Origin: Chloroflexota bacterium
GTDB taxonomy: Bacteria > Chloroflexota > UBA11872
Reading direction: 5' to 3'
Length of the DNA: 64,000 nucleotides
Assembly: GCA_022821905.1 (NCBI GenBank)
Contig: JAJECS010000020.1
Location: 1-64,000 of the forward strand
In this document: positions 37,337-45,286 of the stretch, piece by piece
How positions within the stretch are numbered: position 1 is the stretch's first letter
Layout of the letters: the number at the start of each line of letters is the position of its first letter
Position numbers and translations under genes: made by a program
Notes under the pieces: generated by a model
What the model was told of the DNA's origin: nothing
Database searches by the model: none
What the model saw: only the letters and a program-made list of their open reading frames with translations

Positions 37337-38512
37337 GTGTCCGCATCAGGAATCCAATTCGCCGAGCGCATCTCGGCCCTGCCCCCTTATCTTTTCGCCG
37401 AGCTCGACAAGCTGCGCGACGCCAAGCGCGCCGAGGGCGTGGACGTCATCAGCCTCGGCATCGGCGACCCCGACCTGCCCACGCCCACGCCGATCGTGGC
37501 CGAGCTCGAGCGGGCGGGCCGGGATCCCGCCAATCATCGCTATCCCGAGTACTACGGCCTCGACGAGCTCCGCGCCGCCATCGCGGATTGGTACGGCCGA
37601 CGGTTCGACGTCACCCTCGATCCAGCGACCGAGGTCGTGCCGCTCATCGGATCCAAGGAGGGCATTGCCCATCTGCCGCTGGCGCTGATCAATCCCGGCG
37701 ACACGGTGCTGATGACCGATCCGGGATATCCGGTCTACGCCATCGGCACCATGCTGGCCGGCGGACACTCGCACATGGTCCCGCTCACCGCCGAGAACGC
37801 CTGGCTGCCCGATCTGGAGGCCATCCCGGCGGAGGCGCTGGAGGCCGCCAAGCTGATGTGGCTGTGCTATCCCAGCAATCCCACGGCGGCCATCGCGCCG
37901 TTCGAGTTCTTCGAGCAGGCCGTGGCCTTCGCCCGCCGCCATGGGCTGGTGCTCGCCCAAGACGCGGCGTACTCCGAGGTGACCTTCGACGGCACGCGCT
38001 GCCGCAGCATCCTCGAGGTGCCCGGCGCGAGCGACGTGGCGGTCGAGTTCCACTCGCTCTCCAAGACCTACAACATGACCGGCTGGCGCATCGGCTGGAT
38101 GGTCGGGAATGCCGAGGTGGTCGAGGCGCTCGGGCGGGTCAAGACCAACGTGGATTCGGGCATCTTCCAAGCCGTGCAACTCGCGGGCATCGCCGCGTTG
38201 GACGTCTCACAGCGCTGGATCGACGGCCGCAACGCCCACCTGCAACGGCGGCGGGACCTCGTGCTCAATGCCCTGCGCGCGTCGGGGCTCGAACCGGAGA
38301 CGCCCAAGGCCAGCCTCTATCTCTGGTCGCCGGTACCGAATGGCATGACATCCGTCGAGTTTGCGCACCGGCTCATCGAAGACGCCGGGGTCATCGTCAC
38401 GCCCGGCGTTGGATTTGGCGCCGGCGGCGAGGGCTATTTCCGCATTTCCCTCACCACGCCCGACGACCGCCTTCGGGAGGCTCTGGATCGAATCGCCGCG
38501 CTCAGCTTCTGA
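37337..38512 (+). CDS. dapL: LL-diaminopimelate aminotransferase
   Basis: DapL makes LL-diaminopimelate directly from tetrahydrodipicolinate and glutamate, bypassing the succinylase or acetylase route. This 391-residue class I PLP aminotransferase shows SLGIGDPDLPTP near 33, YPEYYGLDELRAAIADWY, GSKEGIAHLPLA near 106, DPGYPVY, and the PLP lysine in HSLSKTYNMTGWRIGW near 240. The tight pairing with dapF supports DapL over a general aspartate aminotransferase. Start GTG 37337. Confidence 0.88.
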   Translation: MSASGIQFAERISALPPYLFAELDKLRDAKRAEGVDVISLGIGDPDLPTPTPIVAELERAGRDPANHRYPEYYGLDELRAAIADWYGRRFDVTLDPATEVVPLIGSKEGIAHLPLALINPGDTVLMTDPGYPVYAIGTMLAGGHSHMVPLTAENAWLPDLEAIPAEALEAAKLMWLCYPSNPTAAIAPFEFFEQAVAFARRHGLVLAQDAAYSEVTFDGTRCRSILEVPGASDVAVEFHSLSKTYNMTGWRIGWMVGNAEVVEALGRVKTNVDSGIFQAVQLAGIAALDVSQRWIDGRNAHLQRRRDLVLNALRASGLEPETPKASLYLWSPVPNGMTSVEFAHRLIEDAGVIVTPGVGFGAGGEGYFRISLTTPDDRLREALDRIAALSF

Positions 38513-38555
38513 GAACACGCCGCTCCAGGCTCGCGAGCGAGCCTTTCTATTGGGC

Positions 38556-39779
38556 ATGGACGGGCTGGAGTCGCTGGGTGACTGGCCGGCCGAAACCTCG
38601 ATTGAAGAGTTAGCCCGATTAGTGGACACGGCCGGCGCCGCGGTGGCCGGACGCCGCTGCGTGAGGATTCGCGAACCCAATCCCGCCACGCTGATCGGTC
38701 AGGGTCAGCTGCGGGAAACCATCGAGGCCAGTCGCGCCGCTTACGCGAATGTCCTGGTCATCGACGCCGAGCTGGTCCCACGCCAGCAGCGAAACATCGA
38801 GCGCGCCTTCGAGGGCAAAGTGCTCGACCGCACCGGCGTGATTCTGGACATCTTCGCCGCCCGCGCGCAGACCGCCGAGGGTCGACTGCAAGTGGAGCGC
38901 GCCCAGCTCGAATACCTGTTGCCGCGCCTATCCGAGCTTTGGGTTCAGTTCTCCAGACAGCGCGGCGGCATCGGCCCCTTCCGCGGTCCGGGCGAGACGC
39001 AAATCGAGACCGACCGGCGCCTCTATCGCGACCACATCCGCGACATCGACGCCCGACTGAAGCGCGTGCGCGAGCAGCGCGGCAGCCGGCGGCGCCGACG
39101 CCGCGACGCCGGCCTGAACGTCGCCGCGCTCGTGGGCTACACCAACGCCGGCAAGAGCTCGCTGCTCAACGCGCTCACCGACGCGTCGGTGCTGACCGAG
39201 AACCGGCTCTTCGCCACGCTCGATCCGACCACCCGGCGACTGGGCCTGCCGCAGGGCGGGGAAGTCTTGCTCACGGACACCGTCGGCTTCATTCAGCGGC
39301 TGCCGCCGCGGCTGGTGGACGCGTTTCGCGCCACGCTCGAGGAGGTGCTCGACGCGCAGTTTCTCGTGCATGTCGTGGACGCCGCGTCGCCTGACATGCC
39401 GCGGCAGGTTAAGGTGGTGGAACGCACATTGAGCGAAATTGGCGTGAAAGCTCGGCCAGTCATCACCGCCCTCAACAAGAGCGACCTGGCCCCTGACGTC
39501 GACGTCGCCGACTTTCCCAACGCCGTGCGCGTCTCCGCCCTGACCGGGCAGGGGTTGGATGAGCTGCGCAATCGGCTCGGTGAAGCGGCGCGCGCGTCGA
39601 GCGTCAACGTGACGGTGCGCATTCCCTATGCCGACAGCGAGCTGGTGAGCCTGTTCCATCGTCGCGGCGCGGTCGTGCGCGAGGCCCACGAACCGGACGG
39701 AACCCGGATCGAAGGCACGCTGCCGGCGGCGTTGGCCGGTCGCTATGACCACTACCGCGTCGAGGCCGAGCAGCCGTGA
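38556..39779 (+). CDS. hflX: GTPase HflX
   Basis: HflX is a ribosome-binding GTPase that splits stalled 70S particles under stress. The protein of about 407 residues has the HflX domain with GPGETQIETDRRLY near 145, G1 GYTNAGKSSLLNAL near 193, G3 DTVGFIQRLP near 240 and G4 NKSDL near 309. ATG 38556 is the first standard start, but the frame just upstream encodes ERAFLLG, which matches the usual HflX first strand (RALLVG). TTG 38550 or a non-standard start is therefore possible. Overlaps the next gene by 4 bp. Confidence 0.92.
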   Translation: MDGLESLGDWPAETSIEELARLVDTAGAAVAGRRCVRIREPNPATLIGQGQLRETIEASRAAYANVLVIDAELVPRQQRNIERAFEGKVLDRTGVILDIFAARAQTAEGRLQVERAQLEYLLPRLSELWVQFSRQRGGIGPFRGPGETQIETDRRLYRDHIRDIDARLKRVREQRGSRRRRRRDAGLNVAALVGYTNAGKSSLLNALTDASVLTENRLFATLDPTTRRLGLPQGGEVLLTDTVGFIQRLPPRLVDAFRATLEEVLDAQFLVHVVDAASPDMPRQVKVVERTLSEIGVKARPVITALNKSDLAPDVDVADFPNAVRVSALTGQGLDELRNRLGEAARASSVNVTVRIPYADSELVSLFHRRGAVVREAHEPDGTRIEGTLPAALAGRYDHYRVEAEQP

Positions 39780-41101
39780 CGGCGCGTGGCCGCATCCACA
39801 TCGGCGTCGCCAGCGGAAACATCACGCCCGCCATAGGCGTTGACCTTTCCGGCTTCAGTCCGCGCATGGGCGCCGCCCTGGGCGTACGGGACCCGCTGGA
39901 GCTGCACGTGCTGGTGGCCACCAGCGGCGGCTCCACTGTGATACTGGCGGCATTCGATCTCGTTGGGCTCACGCCGGAGTGGATCCAGCGGACCCGTGCG
40001 CGCGTCGGAGCGGCGACGGAAATCGCGCCGGACCATCAGATGTACGCCTGCACCCACGGGCACGGGGGACCGGAAACCGGCGTGCTGCCAACCATGGGCG
40101 ATCCGGACGACGACTATCTCGACGCGCTGACGGCCAGAACCGTCGCCGTGGCCCAAGCGGCCCTGGACCGGCAGACACGTGCGGAGATCGTTATCGGATT
40201 CGGATCCTCGTTCGCGGGGGTCAACCGCCGCTCCCGGGCCGTCGCCCCCGACGGGCCCGGTGACGGAGGGCCCGACGACATCGATTCAACGCTCATTGCG
40301 GCGCAGGCGCGCGACGGCGACGGCCGGTCCCTTGCCACGCTGGTGAACTACGGCTGCCACCCCACGAGCAGCCGCGAACGCATCTTCTCCGCCGACTATC
40401 CGGGCCACCTGCGGCGGCGCGTGCAGCTGATCACCGGCGCGCCGTGCATCTTCATCAACGGGGCCGGGGCAAATGCCAACCTGCGCTTCGCGGATCCCCG
40501 CGCACGCGGCTACGGCGAGGCCCGCGGCCACGGCCACTCACTCGCGCTGACGGCGGTCCGGGCACTCCAAACGGCGCGGCCGTCGGCCTCGACCACGGTC
40601 GCCGCGGCAACTTGCCCGGCGACGCTGGCACACGCGGAGTTGCCGAGCCCGGCCGAGGCACGTGCGCTGCGAGCGGAGGGCGCGGCGCGCGTCGAATCCG
40701 CCGTCAGCGACGTGATGCGCCGTCACTACCAGGCCTACGAGGTCGAGCACGCCGACCGCGTGCTGGCGGCCCACGCCAATCCGGCCTGGACCGGCCGGCA
40801 GGAGGTCGAGCTTCAGGCGCTGCGAATCGGCGACCTGGCCGTCGTTGCGACGCCGGTGGAGCTGTTTGCCGCGGATGGCCAGGCAATTCGGGCCGGCTCG
40901 CCGGCGCCGGCAACATTCGTGGCCGGATGGAGCAACGGCAACTGGGGCTACCTGCCCACCCGCCGCGTCGCCGCGCACGGCGGCTACGAAGCCGAAACGG
41001 CGCATCCCTGGTACCAACAGCCGGCGGCGTGGACTCCCGCAAGCGGCGACGCGCTGCGCGCCGCCGCGCAAGCGTCCCTGGCCGACGCCTTTAGCGCGTA
41101 A
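39776..41101 (+). CDS. Neutral/alkaline ceramidase-like protein
   Basis: This 441-residue protein resembles the N-terminal catalytic domain of neutral/alkaline non-lysosomal ceramidases (zinc amidases). Supporting segments are GVASGNITPAIGVDLSGF near 10, the His-rich ACTHGHGGPETGVL near 90, VNYGCHPTSSRERIFSADYP near 190 and FINGAGANANLRF near 220. No signal peptide is evident, unlike secreted ceramidases, and the C-terminal beta-sandwich is missing. Bacterial relatives are often unannotated hydrolases, so ceramide as substrate is uncertain. GTG start overlaps the hflX stop; its end overlaps the convergent recombinase gene by 11 bp. Confidence 0.72.
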   Translation: MTARGRIHIGVASGNITPAIGVDLSGFSPRMGAALGVRDPLELHVLVATSGGSTVILAAFDLVGLTPEWIQRTRARVGAATEIAPDHQMYACTHGHGGPETGVLPTMGDPDDDYLDALTARTVAVAQAALDRQTRAEIVIGFGSSFAGVNRRSRAVAPDGPGDGGPDDIDSTLIAAQARDGDGRSLATLVNYGCHPTSSRERIFSADYPGHLRRRVQLITGAPCIFINGAGANANLRFADPRARGYGEARGHGHSLALTAVRALQTARPSASTTVAAATCPATLAHAELPSPAEARALRAEGAARVESAVSDVMRRHYQAYEVEHADRVLAAHANPAWTGRQEVELQALRIGDLAVVATPVELFAADGQAIRAGSPAPATFVAGWSNGNWGYLPTRRVAAHGGYEAETAHPWYQQPAAWTPASGDALRAAAQASLADAFSA

Positions 41102-42119
41102 GCTCCTCGGGCGACCGGCGTCGGCGGCGAGCCCGCGCCGAGGCCTCGTCCACCGGCACGCTGAACCGATCGAAGACCTCGCGCAGATGCGCCGTTTCGT
41201 AGTGGGCGTAGATGCGCTTGGTCGTATCCGGCGAGGCGTGTCCCAGGATGTCCTGCACGTGCGAGAGATTCGCGCCCCGATTGAGCAGCGAGGTGGCCTT
41301 GAGGTGACGGAAGCCGTGGGTGGTGGCGGTCACTCCGACCGCCGCTCCATAGCGCTTGACGACCTTCCAGACCGACTGCGGCGAAAGACGGAGGCGTTCG
41401 CCGCCGCGGCCTGGATCGCGCGGCGCGCCGTGGTGGCGGATGAAGAGCGGCACGTAGGAATCGCGCCGCAGCCCCAGATAGGTGCGCAGCGCCTCGCGCG
41501 CGTCGTCGTCGAAGAAGACCACCCGCTCGCGCCGTCCCTTGCCGGTGATGAGTGCCTGCTGGGCATGACCGTCGTCAACGTCGCGGCGATCGAGTCGCGC
41601 CACCTCGGCGCGGCGCATGCCGGTGCCGTAGAGCACCTGCAGCAAGGCGCGGTCGCGGGCAACGCGCAGCCGCGTCTCCTCGCCGGCGTCGGCGGGGACC
41701 AGCGCGGGCAGCTCGTTCTTGACATAATCAACAATGATCGCCAGCGCATCGTCCACCCGCGGCGTGCGATAGCGCGGGGCGGCCCGCACCCCGTGGAGGC
41801 GCTCGACGGCGCGCTCCAGCGATAGCGTCGTCAGCGAACCTTCGCGCAGGCAATGACGCAGGAAGGCGCGGGCGGCGGCCACATACGTCTGAAGGGTCGC
41901 CTCACGCTCGGGCCCAAGCTCGTCGGCCAGCGCCAGATAGAAGCCTTCGAGCGCCCCGTCGTCCAGGCGGTCGAGCGTGATCTCGTCCGCCCCGGCGTCC
42001 TCACGCGCCCAGCGCATGAAGCGACGCAGACCGGTGCCGTAGGTGCTGCGGGTACGGGGCGATTTGGCCCGCAGGCTATCCAGGAAGCGTTCGGACGCGG
42101 CTTGAAGCGTTCGATCCAT
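41091..42119 (-). CDS. Tyrosine recombinase, XerC/XerD-like
   Basis: This site-specific recombinase of about 342 residues has an N-terminal core-binding (SAM-like) domain (FLDSLRAKSPRTRSTYG) and an intact catalytic domain: Arg in YGTGMRRAEVARL, Lys in TGKGRRERV, HGFRH (His-x-x-Arg), LGHASPDTTKRIY and the nucleophile Tyr in YAHYET. It is a single gene with no integrase-type neighbours, so a chromosome-dimer resolvase or stand-alone Xer role is likelier than a phage integrase. ATG 42119 fits a predicted transcription start next to it; ATG 42125 is the alternative. A TTGACATAA copy lies antisense inside it. A dif-like palindrome lies about 0.8 kb away. Confidence 0.87.
   Translation of the reverse strand: MDRTLQAASERFLDSLRAKSPRTRSTYGTGLRRFMRWAREDAGADEITLDRLDDGALEGFYLALADELGPEREATLQTYVAAARAFLRHCLREGSLTTLSLERAVERLHGVRAAPRYRTPRVDDALAIIVDYVKNELPALVPADAGEETRLRVARDRALLQVLYGTGMRRAEVARLDRRDVDDGHAQQALITGKGRRERVVFFDDDAREALRTYLGLRRDSYVPLFIRHHGAPRDPGRGGERLRLSPQSVWKVVKRYGAAVGVTATTHGFRHLKATSLLNRGANLSHVQDILGHASPDTTKRIYAHYETAHLREVFDRFSVPVDEASARARRRRRSPEELTR
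41719..41727 (+). repeat. TTKACATAA motif copy 5
   Basis: TTGACATAA on the plus strand, antisense within the recombinase gene (which encodes DYVK on the minus strand). Confidence 0.7.
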
Positions 42120-42127
42120 AGGCATTG

Positions 42128-42156
42128 ACTTTACATAACACAATCACAAATGTCAA
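42128..42156 (-). promoter_or_regulatory. Promoter of the tyrosine recombinase gene
   Basis: Read on the minus strand there is a consensus -35 TTGACA (42151-42156), a 17-base spacer and -10 TAAAGT (42128-42133). The expected start of transcription is near 42121, so the mRNA would start at or next to the ATG and be leaderless. The -10 overlaps a TTTACATAA copy (42130-42138). TTGAC at 42125-42129 and GTCAA at 42152-42156 form an inverted repeat that could bind an autoregulator. Confidence 0.6.
42130..42138 (+). repeat. TTKACATAA motif copy 6
   Basis: TTTACATAA on the plus strand, in the promoter of the recombinase gene. It is the last plus-oriented copy before the orientation switch. Confidence 0.7.
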
Positions 42157-42214
42157 GCATCCGTTACCGCCGGCGCTCGCGTCCTGCCGGAACAGCACGC
42201 ATACGGCTGGAGAA

Positions 42215-42799
42215 CTAGGCGTCCTCGAGGATTCCCCCGGCCCCGGCCACCCGCCAGAAGGCGTAGTCCGCGTGGTGGACGATGGTGTTCTCGAGGCTGC
42301 GCTCGACGAGCTCGCCCTCGCCGGAGTGGGCGCCCGCCATGTGCGCCACCTCCTCGGGCAGGCCCACCGTGAGGCAGATGTGCACGCCGTACGCCGGGTG
42401 GCGGATCGACGGACGTCCCGCCTTGCCCGGGGCCGCTTGCCAGCGCGCCTGGTTCACCGGATCGAACTCCCACGGCTTGCCCACGTCGTGACACAGCGCG
42501 CCCGCGACGAGCAGGTCGCGGTCGATGGGCAGCGCGGGAAACTGCCGCTGCATCTCGTCACCGATCAGCATGGCCAGTTGGGTCACGCCGCGGATGTGGT
42601 CGGCCTGGGTGCCGTCGATGAGCGTGGGCATGCCTGGATTGCCGGACGCCGGGATCTCGGCGATGGCGTTGAAGCTGCTGCCGGCAAGCGCCGTCGCCCA
42701 AGCCTCCACGACCTTCTCGCGCAAGTCCGTGTCGCCGATCTCGGCGATTTGCGGCAGCTCCCGCCTGACGTGCTCACGCTGCGCATCGGTAATCGACAT
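42215..42799 (-). CDS. HD-domain phosphohydrolase
   Basis: This 194-residue protein has a metal-dependent HD phosphohydrolase pattern: His in ADHIRGVTQLAML, the HD pair in AGALCHDVGKPWEFD near 110, a His in RHPAYGVHICL and HHADYAFW near the C-terminus. HD proteins cleave nucleotides, cyclic nucleotides or other phosphoesters; the substrate is unknown. A strong ribosome-binding site, GAGGAG, lies close before the ATG. Upstream (42892-42921) is a large inverted repeat overlapping a TATATAT hexamer, so this gene may be controlled through that site. Distinct from the smaller HD protein at 52356. Confidence 0.8.
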   Translation of the reverse strand: MSITDAQREHVRRELPQIAEIGDTDLREKVVEAWATALAGSSFNAIAEIPASGNPGMPTLIDGTQADHIRGVTQLAMLIGDEMQRQFPALPIDRDLLVAGALCHDVGKPWEFDPVNQARWQAAPGKAGRPSIRHPAYGVHICLTVGLPEEVAHMAGAHSGEGELVERSLENTIVHHADYAFWRVAGAGGILEDA

Positions 42800-42891
42800 G
42801 GGACTCCTCACGGCGACGGTGGCTGATTCAGTGTGCCGCAAGCTCGAAGTACGCGGCGAGCGCCTGGCTCGCGCCTGTGTCCACCGATATA

Positions 42892-42921
42892 TAGTAGAAC
42901 TAATGCGTATTAGTTCTACTA
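42892..42921. other. Perfect 13-bp-arm inverted repeat, dif-like or operator
   Basis: Arms TAGTAGAACTAAT and ATTAGTTCTACTA are separated by GCGT. It can also be read as two 11-bp arms around the hexamer TGCGTA (42893-42920), the 11-6-11 layout of dif. The core CTAATGCGTATTAG resembles the E. coli dif core ATAATGTATATTAT. Perfect symmetry would suit a single homomeric recombinase. The alternative is a repressor operator for the HD gene, since TATATAT (minus strand, 42887-42893) abuts the left arm. Confidence 0.6.
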
Positions 42922-43198
42922 ATGCCAACCAGGAACGGACGGCCCGATGGCTGGCGCCGGGTCCTGAGAGCACGGCGGGGCTTGCACCGATCGTCGACAC
43001 CTGCCGCGCCAAATGACCCGGAAGGCGACCACCGTCCCGAGGCACGGGCTGGGCGCCACACCTGGCGATTGCCGGGATTGTCCACCAGTCTCTCGCGCAA
43101 TCGCCCGCATCGGTCACGCGCCGCAGGTCGCCACCCCATCGAGCGCCACTCTGGTCCGCTTGCGACTGGGACCGCACCACGCGAAGACACCCTGATGA

Positions 43199-43207
43199 TT
43201 ATGTAAA
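43199..43207 (-). repeat. TTKACATAA motif copy 7 (reverse)
   Basis: TTATGTAAA on the plus strand, i.e. the motif on the minus strand, between the palindrome and the enolase-superfamily gene. First copy after the orientation switch. Confidence 0.7.
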
Positions 43208-43223
43208 GTATTCGGTCCTGCCC

Positions 43224-44474
43224 CTACGACGAACCCACCAGGCAGCCCACGGCCTCGATCGACCGATACCGCTGATCGAAAGCCACGCTGCCATCGTCCT
43301 CGGTCGTGGTCAGCGTCACGCCGCGCTCGAACACGGGTTGATTGCCCGCCAAGAAATCAGGCTCGTAGACGTCCCGGTCCACGTAGTCGGCGGTGCGCCC
43401 GTCGGCCCAGCGGACCGTGTAGATCGTGCGCGGCAGCTCGAGCGGGCTGGCGTCGGGCCGCCGTAGACGGTGGATGAGGTCTTCATCAACCGTTACGCCA
43501 AGGCCGGGCGCCTGGGGCACCGGCACGTAGCCATGCTCGACCGACAGCGGTTCCGTGAGCAAGTCGTAAGCGTAGGTGTTGAGGCAGGAGATGGCCGGCC
43601 AGCGCGCCGCCGGCAGCACCGCGCCCAGGTGCATGGCGAACGCGGTGGTGATGCCCGTGCCCACCAGCTGGAGCCACAGCGGCATGTTCGCGGCGGCGGC
43701 CTGCGCCCCCTGGTGCAGGCAGGCGGCGGCGCCGGCGCCGACCACAAATCCGTCGCACACGCCTTCACGCACGGCGGTCAGGAATGGCGGCGAGTCGAAG
43801 TGCATGGCGATGGGTCGGGGCACGGCCGCCCGCAGGGAGCGGTTGCCGCCGATGTCGGTCTGGGGAATCGGCGTTTCGAAGATCGCGACCTTGGGATTGC
43901 CCGCCAGCGTCGTGAGCAACGGCTTGGCGTGCCCGGCGTCGACCAACAGCCCGTTGAAGTCCAGGTCCAGCTTCGCGTGCGCGGGCGTTGCATCGCTCAC
44001 GGCTTCCACCTGCTCGACGATGTCGAACCAGGGACGCGCCTTCAGCTTGAACGCGGTATAGCCGGCCTCGATGCCTCGTTGCGCCTCGGACGCCCAGTCG
44101 TGAGGCGGCATGTCGTAGCACCACCAGGCCAGCGGGCATCGCGCGCGCACGGCGGAGCCCATGAGCCGGTGCACCGGCACCCCGAGCGCCTTCCCGACCA
44201 CGTCGAACAGCGCCTGTTGCAGGCCGGCGCCGAGCGAGTCGTCCCAGAGCAGCTCAGCTGGATTCGCACCCATGGCGCGCTCCACACCGGCATCGGTGAC
44301 CACGCCCCAGGTGTAGTGCGGCAGGGTCTCGCCCCACCCCACGAGCCCCGTGTCGGTGGTAACTTTGCATAGCTCGGAAAGGGCCCAATCGGCCAGCCCT
44401 CGCCGCATGTGGCGTCCCGCCGTGGGCGTGTGACCAGCGTCGACGACGATTCGCTCGATGCGCGTAATCCGCAT
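43224..44474 (-). CDS. Enolase-superfamily (mandelate racemase type) protein
   Basis: This 416-residue TIM-barrel enzyme would abstract a proton alpha to a carboxylate of a sugar acid or related substrate. The N-terminal capping domain begins MRITRIERIVVDAG. The barrel has the KxK motif in AFKLKARPWFD near 160, metal-ligand candidates in LDLDFNG near 190 and IFETPIPQTD near 215, and a glycine-rich segment with VVGAGAAACLHQGA. The C-terminus is extended by about 60 residues (EPDFLAGNQPVF). Members in this branch include dehydratases and racemases; substrate not assignable. It diverges from the M23 peptidase gene. Confidence 0.8.
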   Translation of the reverse strand: MRITRIERIVVDAGHTPTAGRHMRRGLADWALSELCKVTTDTGLVGWGETLPHYTWGVVTDAGVERAMGANPAELLWDDSLGAGLQQALFDVVGKALGVPVHRLMGSAVRARCPLAWWCYDMPPHDWASEAQRGIEAGYTAFKLKARPWFDIVEQVEAVSDATPAHAKLDLDFNGLLVDAGHAKPLLTTLAGNPKVAIFETPIPQTDIGGNRSLRAAVPRPIAMHFDSPPFLTAVREGVCDGFVVGAGAAACLHQGAQAAAANMPLWLQLVGTGITTAFAMHLGAVLPAARWPAISCLNTYAYDLLTEPLSVEHGYVPVPQAPGLGVTVDEDLIHRLRRPDASPLELPRTIYTVRWADGRTADYVDRDVYEPDFLAGNQPVFERGVTLTTTEDDGSVAFDQRYRSIEAVGCLVGSS

Positions 44475-44575
44475 CCCGGTACCCGATGACTGTGGCGTGC
44501 CACAGTCTCGCACGCTTGATCGGCGCGCCGCCGACGGCGGCGAGGCTGGCCTCGGCAAGGAGAGGTCGCGCCGCC

Positions 44576-45286
44576 ATGCCTCATCCTGCGTCTCTGGTCG
44601 GCCGCCGGCGAGTCTTGGCTTATGTCGCCGGACTTGGGTTGGCCACCGTCACGCCCGTGACCGCGCGCCCGGCGCCTGCCGTGGAAGCGCTGTCGCTGCC
44701 GGTCCCCGGTGAATCGTCGCCGCGAACCTGGTGGCTCGACCAATGGTACGGCAACACCAGGTTTGCCTACCGCATGCGCCGCAGCATCTACTTCGCGGGA
44801 CAGGGGCTGCACTTTGGCGTCGACTTCGGCATGGCCTGCGGCGGCGAGATCCTGGCCGCCGCGGACGGCATCGTGCGCGAGATCGGCGGCGTGCGCCGCG
44901 CGTGGCCGCTGCACGTAGCCATCGATCATTCCCAGCTTGGCATCACGACCGTTTACGGGCATCTGTCACGGAGCGTCGTGTCGAACATTGGCGAGAGGGT
45001 TCGCCGCGGCGATGTCATTGCCGAGAGCGGCGACTCGGTGACCCACGCCTGCAGCGGCTCGCCCCACCTGCATTTCGAGGTGCGGTACGACGGCATGCGC
45101 GCCAGCACGAATCCCGTGCCCTGGGTCGCCGCCGATTGGCCCGCGATCTACGCGCCGCGCGGTGGGCCCCCATTCGAGATCGACCTCCACAATCCCTCGC
45201 GCTGGCAGTCGATCTATGACCAGCCGGACGTGCGCTTCGGCGGGCCGTACCTCAACGAGTTCGAGCAGGCGTGGCCACCGGCATAG
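44576..45286 (+). CDS. M23-family (LytM) peptidase
   Basis: This 236-residue zinc endopeptidase type normally cuts peptidoglycan cross-links or acts as a LytM-type regulator. Metal ligands are visible in LHFGVDFG (HxxxD) near 80 and HLHFEV near 165. The N-terminus GRRRVLAYVAGLGLATV looks like a Sec or Tat signal (RRR plus hydrophobic run, then ARPAPA), so it is probably exported. ATG 44576 follows AAGGAGAGG at good spacing. It overlaps the next gene by 16 bp. Confidence 0.83.
   Translation: MPHPASLVGRRRVLAYVAGLGLATVTPVTARPAPAVEALSLPVPGESSPRTWWLDQWYGNTRFAYRMRRSIYFAGQGLHFGVDFGMACGGEILAAADGIVREIGGVRRAWPLHVAIDHSQLGITTVYGHLSRSVVSNIGERVRRGDVIAESGDSVTHACSGSPHLHFEVRYDGMRASTNPVPWVAADWPAIYAPRGGPPFEIDLHNPSRWQSIYDQPDVRFGGPYLNEFEQAWPPA

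Larger units (their letters stand above)
42800..43223. other. Gene-free gap with palindrome and motif copy
   Basis: This 424-base stretch has no frame with a recognisable product. It holds an AT-rich island (about 42885-42925) inside GC-rich surroundings, the 30-bp inverted repeat, and the first minus-oriented motif copy. It is the point where the TTKACATAA orientation reverses. Confidence 0.6.

Noticed and set aside
41091-42119. Integron, phage or IS integrase
   Set aside because: No attachment repeats, cargo genes, excisionase or terminal inverted repeats around the recombinase gene.
42922-43206. Small open frames in the gene-free gap
   Set aside because: Arg/Pro/Ala-rich translations with no family similarity, no ribosome-binding site, and overlapping frames of similar length on both strands.
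43193-43207. dif-type site built on the TTATGTAAA copy
   Set aside because: The six bases before it are not preceded by a matching inverted arm, so no 11-6-11 structure forms there.
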